This document shows positions 15,704-23,237 of a stretch of 24,288 bases of DNA, one piece after another. The DNA is taken from the NCBI GenBank assembly GCA_050330055.1, contig JBHJOF010000397.1, positions 1 to 24,288 of the forward strand, in the 5' to 3' direction. How positions within the stretch are numbered: the stretch's first letter is position 1; the number at the start of each line of letters is the position of its first letter. The notes beneath the pieces were generated by a model. That model was not told the origin of the DNA, searched no databases, and saw only the letters and a program-made list of their open reading frames with translations. Position numbers and translations under genes: made by a program. The DNA is from JBHJOF01 sp050330055. GTDB lineage: Bacteria > Pseudomonadota > Alphaproteobacteria > Kiloniellales > JAKSDN01.

Positions 15704-16681
15704 ATGCTTGACAGCACCAAGAGCTGGCCGAGCGTGAACCAGCGCGTCGCGCCGCTGGTCGAGCGCCTGATCGACGATGCCGAGATCCTGCGCATCGGCG
15801 TCGAGACCGCCCCCCAGGGCCATTGCCTGATCGACGCCGGTATCGATGCGCCCGGCGGGCTGGAGGCCGGTCTGCGCATCGCCGAAATCTGCCTGGGCGG
15901 GCTCGGCAGCGTATCGCTCGTGCCGGCCGGGCAGTTTGACCGCTGGCCTTGGTCGGTGAGCGTGCACAGCGCGCATCCGGTGCTAGCCTGCCTGGGCAGC
16001 CAGTACGCCGGCTGGAGCCTGTCGCATGGCCAGGGCAAGGAGGGCTTCTTCGCCCTCGGGTCCGGCCCGGCCCGGGCGCTGGCGGTCAAGGAGCCGCTGT
16101 TCGAGGAGCTCGGTTACCGCGACAGCGCCGAGCGCGGCGTGTTGGTGTTGGAGGTCGGCAAGCGGCCGCCGGCGCCGGTGATCGAGAAGGTGCTGCGCGA
16201 CTGCGGCCTGACGCCGGGCAGGCTTACGGTGATCCTGACGCCGACCCGCAGCCTGGCCGGCAGCTTGCAAGTGGTCGCTCGCGTGCTGGAGGTCGCGCTG
16301 CACAAGCTGCACGAGCTCGGTTTTCCGCTCCGCAGGCTGGTTGACGGCATGGGTACGGCGCCGCTGCCGCCTCCGGCGCCCGATGCGCTAAGTGCCATGG
16401 GGCGTACGAATGACGCGATCATCTATGGCGGCCTGGTGCAACTCTTCGTGAGCGGCGACGACGCGGCGGCGCGCGAGCTGGCCGAGCGCCTGCCGAGCAG
16501 CGCCTCGCGCGACTACGGCCGGCCCTTCGCCGAGGTCTTCGCCGCCTACAAGGGCGACTTCTACGCCATCGACCCGATGCTGTTCAGCCCGGCCGAGGTC
16601 ATCGTGACCGCGCTCGACAGCGGCCGCAGCTTCCACGCCGGCAAGCGCGACGCGGCGCTGGTCGAACGCTCCTTCGGCTGA
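15704..16681 (+). CDS. mch: Methenyl-H4MPT cyclohydrolase
   Basis: A 325-residue Mch, the family's usual length. It hydrolyses 5,10-methenyl-H4MPT to 5-formyl-H4MPT. Conserved blocks are SVNQRVAPLVERLI at the N-terminus, VETAPQGHCLIDAGIDAPGGLEAG, VHSAHPVLACLGSQYAGWSLS, ALGSGPARALAVKE and GRTNDAIIYGG, the last two being strong family hallmarks. The ATG is 2 bp after the preceding ATP-grasp stop. It acts between MtdB and the Fhc complex. Confidence 0.95.
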   Translation: MLDSTKSWPSVNQRVAPLVERLIDDAEILRIGVETAPQGHCLIDAGIDAPGGLEAGLRIAEICLGGLGSVSLVPAGQFDRWPWSVSVHSAHPVLACLGSQYAGWSLSHGQGKEGFFALGSGPARALAVKEPLFEELGYRDSAERGVLVLEVGKRPPAPVIEKVLRDCGLTPGRLTVILTPTRSLAGSLQVVARVLEVALHKLHELGFPLRRLVDGMGTAPLPPPAPDALSAMGRTNDAIIYGGLVQLFVSGDDAAARELAERLPSSASRDYGRPFAEVFAAYKGDFYAIDPMLFSPAEVIVTALDSGRSFHAGKRDAALVERSFG

Positions 16682-16697
16682 GCGGCAGGCATCGCTC

Positions 16698-17621
16698 ATG
16701 TCGACCTGGCGCAAGGTGGCCCTCTTCGTCGAGCGTCCCGACTGGCATGCGAGGCGCCTGAAGAAGGCCTTTGCGGCGCGCGGCTGGCGTGCCGTCTACG
16801 TGCCCATGCGCGACTGCGGCTTCGCCATTGGCAGCCCGAGCGGGCTCGCCCTACCGGGCTTCGCCGGGCGGCTGCCGGAACTGGGCTTCGTGCGCTTCAT
16901 CCCGGACGGCAGCTTCGAACAGGTGACCCTGCGGCTGGGCGTGCTGCATGCTTTGCGCGACTGCGGCGTTGCGGTCTGCAACGACGCGCGGGCGATCGAG
17001 CGCTGCGTCGACAAGTCGACGACCAGCTTCCTGCTGCAGCGCGCCGGCGTGCCGACGCCGCCGGGCTGGGTCTGCGAGCAGCCGGAGATGGCAGCGCGCA
17101 TCGTCGCACGCGAGGCCGGGCCGGGCCGGCCGCTGGTGCTGAAGCCGCTATTCGGCTCGCAGGGCCGCGGGCTCAAGCTGGTCGAGCAGGCGTCCGAGCT
17201 GCCGCCGCCCGAAGAGCTCGATGGCGTCTACTACCTGCAGCGCTACGTCGGCGCCGAAAACGGCGGCTGGCACGACTACCGCGTCCTGGTCGCCGGCGGC
17301 CGGCCGATCGCCGCCATGGTGCGCCAGGGCAAGAAGTGGATCACCAACGCCAAGCAGGGCGCCGAGTGCAAGGGCATTCCGCTCGATGAGAAGCTGAGCG
17401 GGCTGGCGATCGCGGCCGCTGCAGCGGTCGGCGCCGCCTATTGCGGGGTCGACATCATCCGTGCTCGTGACGGCGGCTATCTGGTGCTGGAGGTCAACTC
17501 CATGCCGGCCTGGAGCGCCCTGCAGCGGGTCAGTCACGTCGACGTGGCGCAGGGCATCGTCGACGGCGTATTGGCCATGCTGGCGGGCGAGGGCGCTGCC
17601 CGCGAGGTCGTGCCGGCCTAG
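16698..17621 (+). CDS. RimK-like ATP-grasp ligase (alpha-L-glutamate ligase type)
   Basis: A 307-residue RimK-family ATP-grasp protein. ATP binding is shown by LVLKPLFGSQGRGLKLVEQ (about 147-165) and YYLQRYVG; the C-terminal Mg site by GGYLVLEVNSMPAWSALQ. The nearest functional family is the H4MPT:glutamate ligase (MptN)/RimK group. Bacteria of the M. extorquens type use dephospho-H4MPT, which lacks the archaeal hydroxyglutaryl tail, but their methanofuran analogue bears a polyglutamate chain; so adding glutamates to the furan carrier is a reasonable alternative. It lies between mch and the CitG-like gene, 16 bp and 3 bp away, in the same transcript. Substrate is unproven. Confidence 0.82.
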   Translation: MSTWRKVALFVERPDWHARRLKKAFAARGWRAVYVPMRDCGFAIGSPSGLALPGFAGRLPELGFVRFIPDGSFEQVTLRLGVLHALRDCGVAVCNDARAIERCVDKSTTSFLLQRAGVPTPPGWVCEQPEMAARIVAREAGPGRPLVLKPLFGSQGRGLKLVEQASELPPPEELDGVYYLQRYVGAENGGWHDYRVLVAGGRPIAAMVRQGKKWITNAKQGAECKGIPLDEKLSGLAIAAAAAVGAAYCGVDIIRARDGGYLVLEVNSMPAWSALQRVSHVDVAQGIVDGVLAMLAGEGAAREVVPA

Positions 17622-17624
17622 ATC

Positions 17625-18476
17625 ATGGACGCAGCCTTCGTCGGTGCCGCGCTGCGCGAGGCCTGCCTGGTCGAGCTGGAGGCGCTGAAGCCCGGCAACG
17701 TGCATCGCTACGCGGCCGGTCACGGCATGACCGCCGCCGACTTCGAGACCAGCGCCGAGATCGTCGGCGCGGTCTTTGCCGAAGCGGGGCCGGGCGTGGG
17801 CGCGCGTATCCTGGCGGCGGTCGAACGCACACGCGCGGCCGTCGGCTGCAACACCAACCTGGGGATCGTGCTGCTCGCCGCGCCGCTGGCCGAGGCGGCC
17901 CTGGCGGCCGGCGGCGGCGATCTACGGCAGCGCCTTGGCGCGGTGCTGCGCGGTCTCACCGTGGCCGACGCCGAGCTAGCCTTCCGCGCCATCCGCCTGG
18001 CGGCGCCGGCCGGCCTGGGCGAGGCATCAGAGCACGACGTGCGCGAGCCGGCCCGTGTCGCCCTGCGGGGCGCCATGGCCGCGGCGGCCGAGCGCGACCG
18101 GATCGCCCGGCAGTACGTCTCCGGCTTCGCCGACGTCTTCGAGCTGGGCCTGGGCACATTGCGCGCCTGCCAGGCCAAGGGCTGGCGTGAGCCCTGGGCC
18201 GCCGCGGCCACCTATCTCGGCTTCGCCGGCCGCTTTCCCGACAGCCACATCGCCCGCAAGCTGGGCGCCGCACAGGCCGAGGCGACGCAGCGCCGGTTTG
18301 TTCCGCTGATGGAGGCGTTGCAGGCCGCGGAGCGGCCGGAGGCGCTGACCCATGAGCTGCTGGCACTCGACGCCGAGCTGAAGGCGGCTGGGCTCAACCC
18401 TGGCACTAGCGCCGATCTTACGGTCGCCAGTCTCTACGCGCGGCGCTTGCAGGATGCGCTGCAGCACGAGTCGTAG
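17625..18476 (+). CDS. Triphosphoribosyl-dephospho-CoA synthase (CitG/MdcB)-like protein
   Basis: A 283-residue member of the CitG family. Visible blocks are ACLVELEALKPGNVHRYAAGHGM, FETSAEIVG, VGCNTNLGIVLLAAPLAEAA and the C-terminal LNPGTSADLTVASLYARRL. Classical CitG joins ATP and dephospho-CoA to make the citrate lyase prosthetic group precursor. No citrate or malonate decarboxylase gene is nearby, and homologues are regular members of bacterial and archaeal H4MPT gene sets, so a ribosyl-phosphate transfer reaction in cofactor synthesis seems more likely. That reaction is unknown to me. It starts 3 bp after the RimK-like gene and ends the operon. Confidence 0.82.
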   Translation: MDAAFVGAALREACLVELEALKPGNVHRYAAGHGMTAADFETSAEIVGAVFAEAGPGVGARILAAVERTRAAVGCNTNLGIVLLAAPLAEAALAAGGGDLRQRLGAVLRGLTVADAELAFRAIRLAAPAGLGEASEHDVREPARVALRGAMAAAAERDRIARQYVSGFADVFELGLGTLRACQAKGWREPWAAAATYLGFAGRFPDSHIARKLGAAQAEATQRRFVPLMEALQAAERPEALTHELLALDAELKAAGLNPGTSADLTVASLYARRLQDALQHES

Positions 18477-18497
18477 AACCGAAAGCACAAATATGAC

Positions 18498-18528
18498 CTT
18501 GCCGGCATGGAAAGATTAAGACTACCAT
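18498..18528 (+). promoter_or_regulatory. Possible promoter of fae
   Basis: The 264-bp gap before fae holds no gene. CTTGCC (18498-18503) and CTACCA (18522-18527, followed by T) are 18 bp apart, a fair match to the alphaproteobacterial sigma-70 pattern. It would give a leader of about 200 nt. fae is normally a very abundant protein, so a dedicated promoter is expected. Confidence 0.3.
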
Positions 18529-18724
18529 CGCAGGTGGGGAACTCAGTCCACTCAAAGGCAGACTGTACCAAGAGGCCATGCGCCGGGCGCGTCATGCTTC
18601 ACGACAGTGGCAACGCCCCGTTGGATTGAGCCGAACCGACCGTCGGCCGGGCTGGAGAGTCAGGCTGCACGGCGAAACGCATGAGCAGCTTGCAGACCTG
18701 AACTGCTTGAAAGCGACTATGCAT

Positions 18725-18740
18725 AGGGAGGTACGAAAGC
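18725..18740 (+). promoter_or_regulatory. Strong ribosome-binding site of fae
   Basis: AGGGAGGT at 18725-18732, 8 nt before the ATG at 18741, is one of the best Shine-Dalgarno matches in the window and fixes the fae start. It fits the high expression usual for Fae. Confidence 0.7.
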
Positions 18741-19250
18741 ATGGCGAGAATCAATGGCGTATGTGTTGGTGAGTCGCTGGTGGGCGACGGCAACGAGGTT
18801 GCCCATATCGACCTGATCATCGGCCCGCGCGGCAGCGCCGCCGAGACGGCCTTCTGCCACGCCCTGACCAACAACAAGGACGGCTTCACGTCGTTGCTGG
18901 CGGTGGTGGCTCCGAACCTTATGACCAAGCCGAACACCGTGCTGTTCAACAAGGTCACCATCAAGGGCGCGAAGCAGGCGGTGCAGATGTTCGGCCCGGC
19001 GCAGCATGCGGTGGGCATGGCCGTGGCCGACTGCGTCGAGGACGGCACGATCGACGCCTCTCAGGCCGACGACCTCTTTATCTGCGTCGGCGTCTTCATC
19101 CACTGGGAAGCCGAGGACGACAAGAAGATCCACGACTACAACTACCAGGCCACCAAGGAATCCATCAAGCGCGCTGTCGCGGGCGAGCCGAAGGCGTCCG
19201 AGGTGGTTGCGAAGAAGGCGTCGGTGTCGCACCCCTTCTCGCCCAGTTGA
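18741..19250 (+). CDS. fae: Formaldehyde-activating enzyme
   Basis: A 169-residue Fae that condenses formaldehyde with H4MPT to methylene-H4MPT, the entry step of the pathway. The sequence is very close to M. extorquens Fae as I remember it: VGESLVGDGNEVAHIDLIIGPRGSAAETAF (with the conserved histidine, His22), GFTSLLAVVAPNL, KPNTVLFNKVTIKGAKQAVQMFGPAQHAVGMAVAD and GVFIHWEAEDDKKIHDYNYQATK, ending with the family tail SHPF. Length is standard. It is a single-gene unit with its own leader and terminator, separated from the upstream operon by 264 bp. Confidence 0.98.
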   Translation: MARINGVCVGESLVGDGNEVAHIDLIIGPRGSAAETAFCHALTNNKDGFTSLLAVVAPNLMTKPNTVLFNKVTIKGAKQAVQMFGPAQHAVGMAVADCVEDGTIDASQADDLFICVGVFIHWEAEDDKKIHDYNYQATKESIKRAVAGEPKASEVVAKKASVSHPFSPS

Positions 19251-19348
19251 AAGGAAAGCAGTCCACGGCCGGAACCACCTCCGGCGTCGTCAGGAGGCCT
19301 GCTGGAGAGGCTGCTGTCGTTTTTCCGGTAGCGACCCAGTCACAACGG

Positions 19349-19380
19349 GGGGCGAGACAGGATCTCGCCCCTTGTTGCTT
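19349..19380 (+). terminator. Rho-independent terminator after fae
   Basis: GGGGCGAGA (19349-19357) and TCTCGCCCC (19363-19371) form a perfect 9-bp stem with a 5-nt loop, followed by TTGTTGCTT. It lies 98 bp after the fae stop and could also serve the convergent HisA-like gene in part. Confidence 0.75.
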
Positions 19381-19416
19381 GTCCTGTAGCGCCTTTCGAG
19401 ACTTGGCGGCGCGCAG

Positions 19417-20124
19417 TCAGTCCGCCACGGCGGCGATCGCGTCGCGGTCGATACGGCCGTCGTGCAGCGCCGTGGCGACCAAAACGCCGGCAATGCCGAG
19501 CCCTTGCAGCGCGGTCAGGTCGGCCGCGTCGCGCAGGCCGCCGGCGGCATAGACGCGCCGTTCGCCGGCCTGGGTCGTGATCGCCGCGAGGCGCTCCAGG
19601 TCGGGACCGCTGCCGCTGCCGACGCGGGCCAGCGTCATGACGATCACCGCGTCGGGCCAGAGCTCGGAGCGGTCCAGCAGATCCTGCGGACCCATGAAGC
19701 GCTCAGCGCGGAAGTCGAGCGAAAGCACCACGCGCCCGGCATCGCCGCCTTCCAGCAGGCGCCGCAGCAGAGACAGATCGCTTTGCGATTCGCTGCCCAG
19801 CACCAGCTTGCCCGGGCCCTGATCGAGCCAGCGCCGGCAGGCCGTCTGGCGACAGAAGCCGCTGTCGAGCCAGAGCGTCAGGTCGGGAAAGGCCCGGGCG
19901 ATGGCCACAACGACGCTGGCGTTGTCGCCGCGCCCTTGAATCGCGTCCAGGTCCGCGACATAGAGGCTGCGGAAGGGGTAGACTGCCTGGTAGGCCTGGA
20001 CCACGGCGAGCGGCGCGCTCTGGCGGCAGAGCGACGAACTCACCGGCTGGTAGGCGTCGCGCCGGCCCTGGCGGGCGTGCACGGCCTGGCCGCCTTTCAA
20101 ATCGATGACCGGGATGATCTCCAT
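19417..20124 (-). CDS. HisA-like (beta/alpha)8 barrel protein of C1 islands
   Basis: A 235-residue HisA/HisF-type barrel. It starts MEIIPVIDLKGGQAVHARQGRRDAY, with Asp8 at the position of the first catalytic aspartate of HisA, and has Asp137 in VVLSLDF at about the second. The C-terminal phosphate sites are AAGGLRDAADL and GVLVATALHDG. It is clearly a paralogue, not the histidine enzyme by context: it lies among methanofuran/H4MPT genes and no other his genes are nearby. A related gene accompanies bacterial C1 clusters; its substrate is unknown but probably a sugar phosphate or aminofuran-type intermediate. It is divergent from the MfnD-like gene with only 11 bp between starts. Confidence 0.82.
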   Translation of the reverse strand: MEIIPVIDLKGGQAVHARQGRRDAYQPVSSSLCRQSAPLAVVQAYQAVYPFRSLYVADLDAIQGRGDNASVVVAIARAFPDLTLWLDSGFCRQTACRRWLDQGPGKLVLGSESQSDLSLLRRLLEGGDAGRVVLSLDFRAERFMGPQDLLDRSELWPDAVIVMTLARVGSGSGPDLERLAAITTQAGERRVYAAGGLRDAADLTALQGLGIAGVLVATALHDGRIDRDAIAAVAD

Positions 20125-20135
20125 GGAGCGGCGCG

Positions 20136-21134
20136 GTGCGGATCTTCGTCTGTGAGTACGTGACCGGCGGCGGGCTGAGCGGCGGGTCCCTGCCGCCCGG
20201 GCTGGCGGTCGAAGGGGACGTGATGCTGCGTGCGCTTGTCAAGGACCTGGCGGCGCTGCCGGACATCGACGTTGTGACGACCCGTGATACCCGCCTGCCC
20301 GCAGGCGATCTGCCCTGCACCGTCGAGACCCTGGGCCCGACGGACGATGTCTGGTCGAGCTGGCGCCGCCTGACCGAAGCCTGCGACGCGCTCTGGCCGA
20401 TCGCACCGGAGAGCGCTGGCCTGCTCGAGCGCCTGAGCCGCACGGCGCCAGAGAGCGGCCGTCTGCTGCTCGGCAGCAGGCCCGAGGCGGTGGCCCTGAC
20501 CACCAGCAAGCGCGCGACCGCGGCGCATCTGGCGCTGCATGGGATTGCTGCTGCGCCCTGCGGCACAGCCGAGGCGCCGCCGGCCTCAAATCGGGGCTGG
20601 GTAGTCAAGCCGGACGACGGCGCCGGCTGCGAGGAGACGCGGCTCTTCGAGACTCGCGAGGCGCTGCGGCGCTGCCGCGAGCGCAGCACCGATGCGGCGC
20701 GCATCACCGTGCAGCCCTTCGTGCCGGGGCCGGCGCTCAGCCTGTCGCTGCTGTGCCGCGACGGCCGCGCCGTGCTGCTGAGCTGCAATCGTCAGCTGGT
20801 GGACTGCGTGGCCGGCCGCTTCCGTTTTCACGGCGTCGAGGTCGGCGGCCACGACGCGAAGCGGGCGGGCTACGAAGCGATTGTCGCGCGCATTGCCGCT
20901 GCGATCCCGGGTCTTTGGGGATACGTCGGCGTCGACCTGATCGAGGCGGAGGAGGGCCCGCTGGTGCTCGAGGTCAACCCCCGCCTCACCACGTCCTACG
21001 CGGGCCTGGCGCTGCATTTGAGCTGCAACCCGGCGGCCCTGGTCCTGGACCTGTTGCAAGACACCATGCCGAGCATCCCCGCCGCTACCGGCCGCCGCCC
21101 CGTCGCCATCCTGCCGGCCGCCGCCTATGCATGA
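20136..21134 (+). CDS. ATP-grasp protein, MfnD (tyramine/tyrosine-glutamate ligase)-like
   Basis: A 332-residue ATP-grasp enzyme starting at GTG 20136 with the conserved MRIFVCEYVTGGGLSG. ATP-binding motifs are GWVVKPDDGAGCEETRLF and the Mg site PLVLEVNPRLTTSYAGLALHLS. MfnD of methanogens joins glutamate to tyramine in methanofuran synthesis; M. extorquens makes an analogue with tyrosine in place of tyramine, so the substrate here may be tyrosine. Other ATP-grasp roles remain possible. It is divergent from the HisA-like gene and followed, after a palindromic repeat, by the MfnF-like gene. Confidence 0.8.
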   Translation: MRIFVCEYVTGGGLSGGSLPPGLAVEGDVMLRALVKDLAALPDIDVVTTRDTRLPAGDLPCTVETLGPTDDVWSSWRRLTEACDALWPIAPESAGLLERLSRTAPESGRLLLGSRPEAVALTTSKRATAAHLALHGIAAAPCGTAEAPPASNRGWVVKPDDGAGCEETRLFETREALRRCRERSTDAARITVQPFVPGPALSLSLLCRDGRAVLLSCNRQLVDCVAGRFRFHGVEVGGHDAKRAGYEAIVARIAAAIPGLWGYVGVDLIEAEEGPLVLEVNPRLTTSYAGLALHLSCNPAALVLDLLQDTMPSIPAATGRRPVAILPAAAYA

Positions 21135-21154
21135 CGTGGTTCGCATGTCGGATC

Positions 21155-21256
21155 CACCCCCCTCCCTAGCCCTCCCCCGCAAGGGGGGAGGGAATGCCGC
21201 GTCAACGCGGAGAGTGACTCCCTCCCCCTTGACGGGGGAGGGTTGGGGAGGGGGTG
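21155..21256. repeat. Palindromic REP-like element, copy 1
   Basis: A 102-bp element of C-rich then G-rich arms. Two small hairpins (CCCTCCCCC-GCAA-GGGGGGAGGG and CCCTCCCCC-TTGA-CGGGGGAGGG) lie inside outer arms CCCCCTCCCTAGCCC and GGGTTGGGGAGGGGG that can also pair. The right 39 bases (21218-21256) are identical to those of copy 2 at 22445-22483. Such CCCTCCCCCTTGACGGGGGA elements are frequent in intergenic DNA of many alphaproteobacteria. Confidence 0.85.
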
Positions 21257-21289
21257 CTTCCAGCTCGCTGTTGAGCGCCGGAGCCGCCT

Positions 21290-22330
21290 ATGCCTGACGG
21301 TGCGCTGGCCGGCTGGGACCTGGGCGGCGCCCATCTCAAGGTGGCGCGCGTCGGCGGGGGCGGCCAGGTCGAGCGGGTGCTGCAGTTGCCCTGCGCCCTA
21401 TGGCGTGGCCTTGGCGAGCTGGATGCAGCGCTGCAGCAGGCAAACCAGGCGATCGGCCCGGCGGCACGCCACGCGGTCACCATGACCGGCGAGCTGGTCG
21501 ATCTCTTCGAGAGCCGGGCCGAGGGTGTCGCCCGCCTTGTCGAGGTCATGGCCGCCTGCTACGGCGCCCAGACGGTGCGCTTCTACGGCGGCAAGGCCGG
21601 CTTCCTGACGCCGGACGCAGCCGCGGTGCGCTGGGCCGAGGTGGCCTCTGCCAACTGGCTGGCCAGCGCCGCCTTCGCCGCGGCGTGCCTGCCCGAGGGC
21701 CTGCTGCTCGACGTTGGCAGCACCACGACCGATGTCGTGCCCTTCGCGCGCGGCAGGGTGCTGGCGCAGGGTTTCACCGACGACGCGCGGCTGCGCTGCG
21801 GCGAGCTGGTCTATCGCGGCGTGACTCGCACGCCGGTCATGGCGGTGGCCGAGGCGGTGCCCTTCCGGGGCGCGCTGCAGCCGCTGATGGCGGAGTTCTT
21901 CGCCAGCATGGCCGACGTCTACCGCCTGACCGGCGAGCTGCCCGAGGATGCCGATCAGCATGCGACGGCCGACGGCCGCGCCAAGACGCCTGCGGCCAGC
22001 GCCAGGCGTTTGGCGCGCATGCTGGGCCTCGATGCCGACAAAGTCGAACTCGCGCCCTGGTGCGCCTTAGCGGCCGACCTGGCGCGTCGTCAGCGCCGGA
22101 CCATCGAGGACGCGGCAGCGCGCGTGCTGTCGCGCGGCGAGCTCGGCGCCATGGCGCCGCTGGTCGGCGCCGGCGTCGGACGCTTCCTCGTGCCGGAGCT
22201 GGCGGCGGCCCTCGGCCGGCCCTGCCGCGACTTCGCCGACTTGATCGAAGGTTCCGCCGAGGCCAAGGAAGCCGCCGCCCGCTCGGCCCCGGCGGCGGCC
22301 GTGGCGCTGCTGGCGGCGAACGCCTGGTAG
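21290..22330 (+). CDS. MfnF-like hydantoinase/oxoprolinase-family protein (methanofuran synthesis)
   Basis: A 346-residue protein of the hydantoinase/oxoprolinase-like group that includes methanogen MfnF. It has an actin-like ATPase fold: phosphate-1 loop GWDLGGAHLKVARV (8-21) and phosphate-2 loop LLLDVGSTTTDVVPF (138-152). MfnF couples the aminomethylfuran pyrophosphate to gamma-glutamyltyramine, the last core step of methanofuran synthesis. Homologues are regular members of bacterial C1 islands, and mfnB and an mfnD-like gene sit on either side. A 100-bp palindromic repeat lies directly before and after this gene, so it may be transcribed separately. The precise reaction in bacteria, where the acceptor has tyrosine, is inferred. 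Confidence 0.83.
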   Translation: MPDGALAGWDLGGAHLKVARVGGGGQVERVLQLPCALWRGLGELDAALQQANQAIGPAARHAVTMTGELVDLFESRAEGVARLVEVMAACYGAQTVRFYGGKAGFLTPDAAAVRWAEVASANWLASAAFAAACLPEGLLLDVGSTTTDVVPFARGRVLAQGFTDDARLRCGELVYRGVTRTPVMAVAEAVPFRGALQPLMAEFFASMADVYRLTGELPEDADQHATADGRAKTPAASARRLARMLGLDADKVELAPWCALAADLARRQRRTIEDAAARVLSRGELGAMAPLVGAGVGRFLVPELAAALGRPCRDFADLIEGSAEAKEAAARSAPAAAVALLAANAW

Positions 22331-22382
22331 TCGTAGGCGCGTCGGCACAGAGACGTGGCCACGGTGGCATGACCGAGCAAGT

Positions 22383-22483
22383 CACCCCCCTCCCGACCTC
22401 CCCCCATCAAGGGGGGAGGAGCAGGCCTGCGCGCTGATTCAATTCTCCCTCCCCCTTGACGGGGGAGGGTTGGGGAGGGGGTG
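22383..22483. repeat. Palindromic REP-like element, copy 2
   Basis: A 101-bp element with the same design as copy 1: CACCCCCCTCCCGACCTCC on the left, an inner CCCCCC-ATCAA-GGGGGG hairpin, and a right arm of 39 bases identical to copy 1. The centres of the two copies are unlike each other. It lies between the convergent mfnF-like and mfnB genes, and could limit read-through in both directions. Confidence 0.85.
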
Positions 22484-22508
22484 ATCGTGCAACTCGCGCT
22501 GACGGGAG

Positions 22509-23237
22509 TTAATGGAGACCGCTATCAGCGGTTCGCGGCAGCACGCTGAAGGTGGATTGCCGCATGGGTATCGTTGCGCGCACCGCGGCGAGGGCGGCGG
22601 GGTCGAGGCCGGTGGTGCGGCCGGCGCGGGTCAGGGCGCCGCGGAAGCCCAGGTAGTCCGGGGCGAGCGGCAAAAGGGCTGCGATGTCGTCACGACGCAG
22701 CGAGCCGGCCAGGCCGGTGATCAGGTCCGCCGCCCGCGCCGCCTCGGCGAAGGCGCCGAGGCGTTCCGGCGACAGATGGTCGCGCAGGCCACCGCCCGCC
22801 TTGTCGGCGGTGTCCAGCATGACGCCTGCAAAGTCGTGCTCGCGCAGCAGCGGGATCAGATCGAAATCGGGCTCCTGATCGGCGAACAGCACCGCGACCA
22901 GCCTGACGCCGCGCCGCCGCCCCTGCTGCGCCAGGGTATCCAGGCAGGCTGCTACGTCGCCGCCCGGAAAGATCCCGATCTTGACGAAATCGAGCCCGAG
23001 CGCGCCCAGGCGCTCGACCGCGGCGGCGACGATGGCCGGCTCCATCGGCAGGTCGCCGGCCGTGGCGCTGACCGGCCGCCGGCCGGCCACCCGGGCGACG
23101 CAGGCGCGGATGGTCGCGGCGGGCAGGGCGCCCAGCGCGCCTTGTCGTGGGTCCTTAAGGTCGATGATGTCGGCGCCGCCGGCGACGGCTGTCCCGGCCT
23201 CCTCCGGCGTCATCACGCTGGCCAAGAGACCGGTCAA
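22509..23237 (-). CDS. mfnB: (5-formylfuran-3-yl)methyl phosphate synthase
   Basis: A 242-residue DUF556/MfnB barrel that condenses two glyceraldehyde 3-phosphate molecules into the furan ring precursor of methanofuran. The N-terminal block LLASVMTPEEAGTAVAGGADIIDLKDPRQGALG carries Lys28, matching the Schiff-base lysine (Lys27) of the archaeal enzyme; Lys86 in DFVKIGIFPG and Lys146 in LDTADKAGGGL are the other conserved lysines. GLAGSLRRDDI and PDYLGFRGALT complete the barrel. The TTG start at 23237 overlaps the upstream DUF447 stop (TTGA), consistent with translational coupling. Family and pathway are firm. Confidence 0.92.
   Translation of the reverse strand: MTGLLASVMTPEEAGTAVAGGADIIDLKDPRQGALGALPAATIRACVARVAGRRPVSATAGDLPMEPAIVAAAVERLGALGLDFVKIGIFPGGDVAACLDTLAQQGRRRGVRLVAVLFADQEPDFDLIPLLREHDFAGVMLDTADKAGGGLRDHLSPERLGAFAEAARAADLITGLAGSLRRDDIAALLPLAPDYLGFRGALTRAGRTTGLDPAALAAVRATIPMRQSTFSVLPRTADSGLH

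Noticed and set aside
18578..18772. Small open frame overlapping the fae start
   Set aside because: It runs into fae in another frame, has no ribosome-binding site and an Arg-rich random composition.
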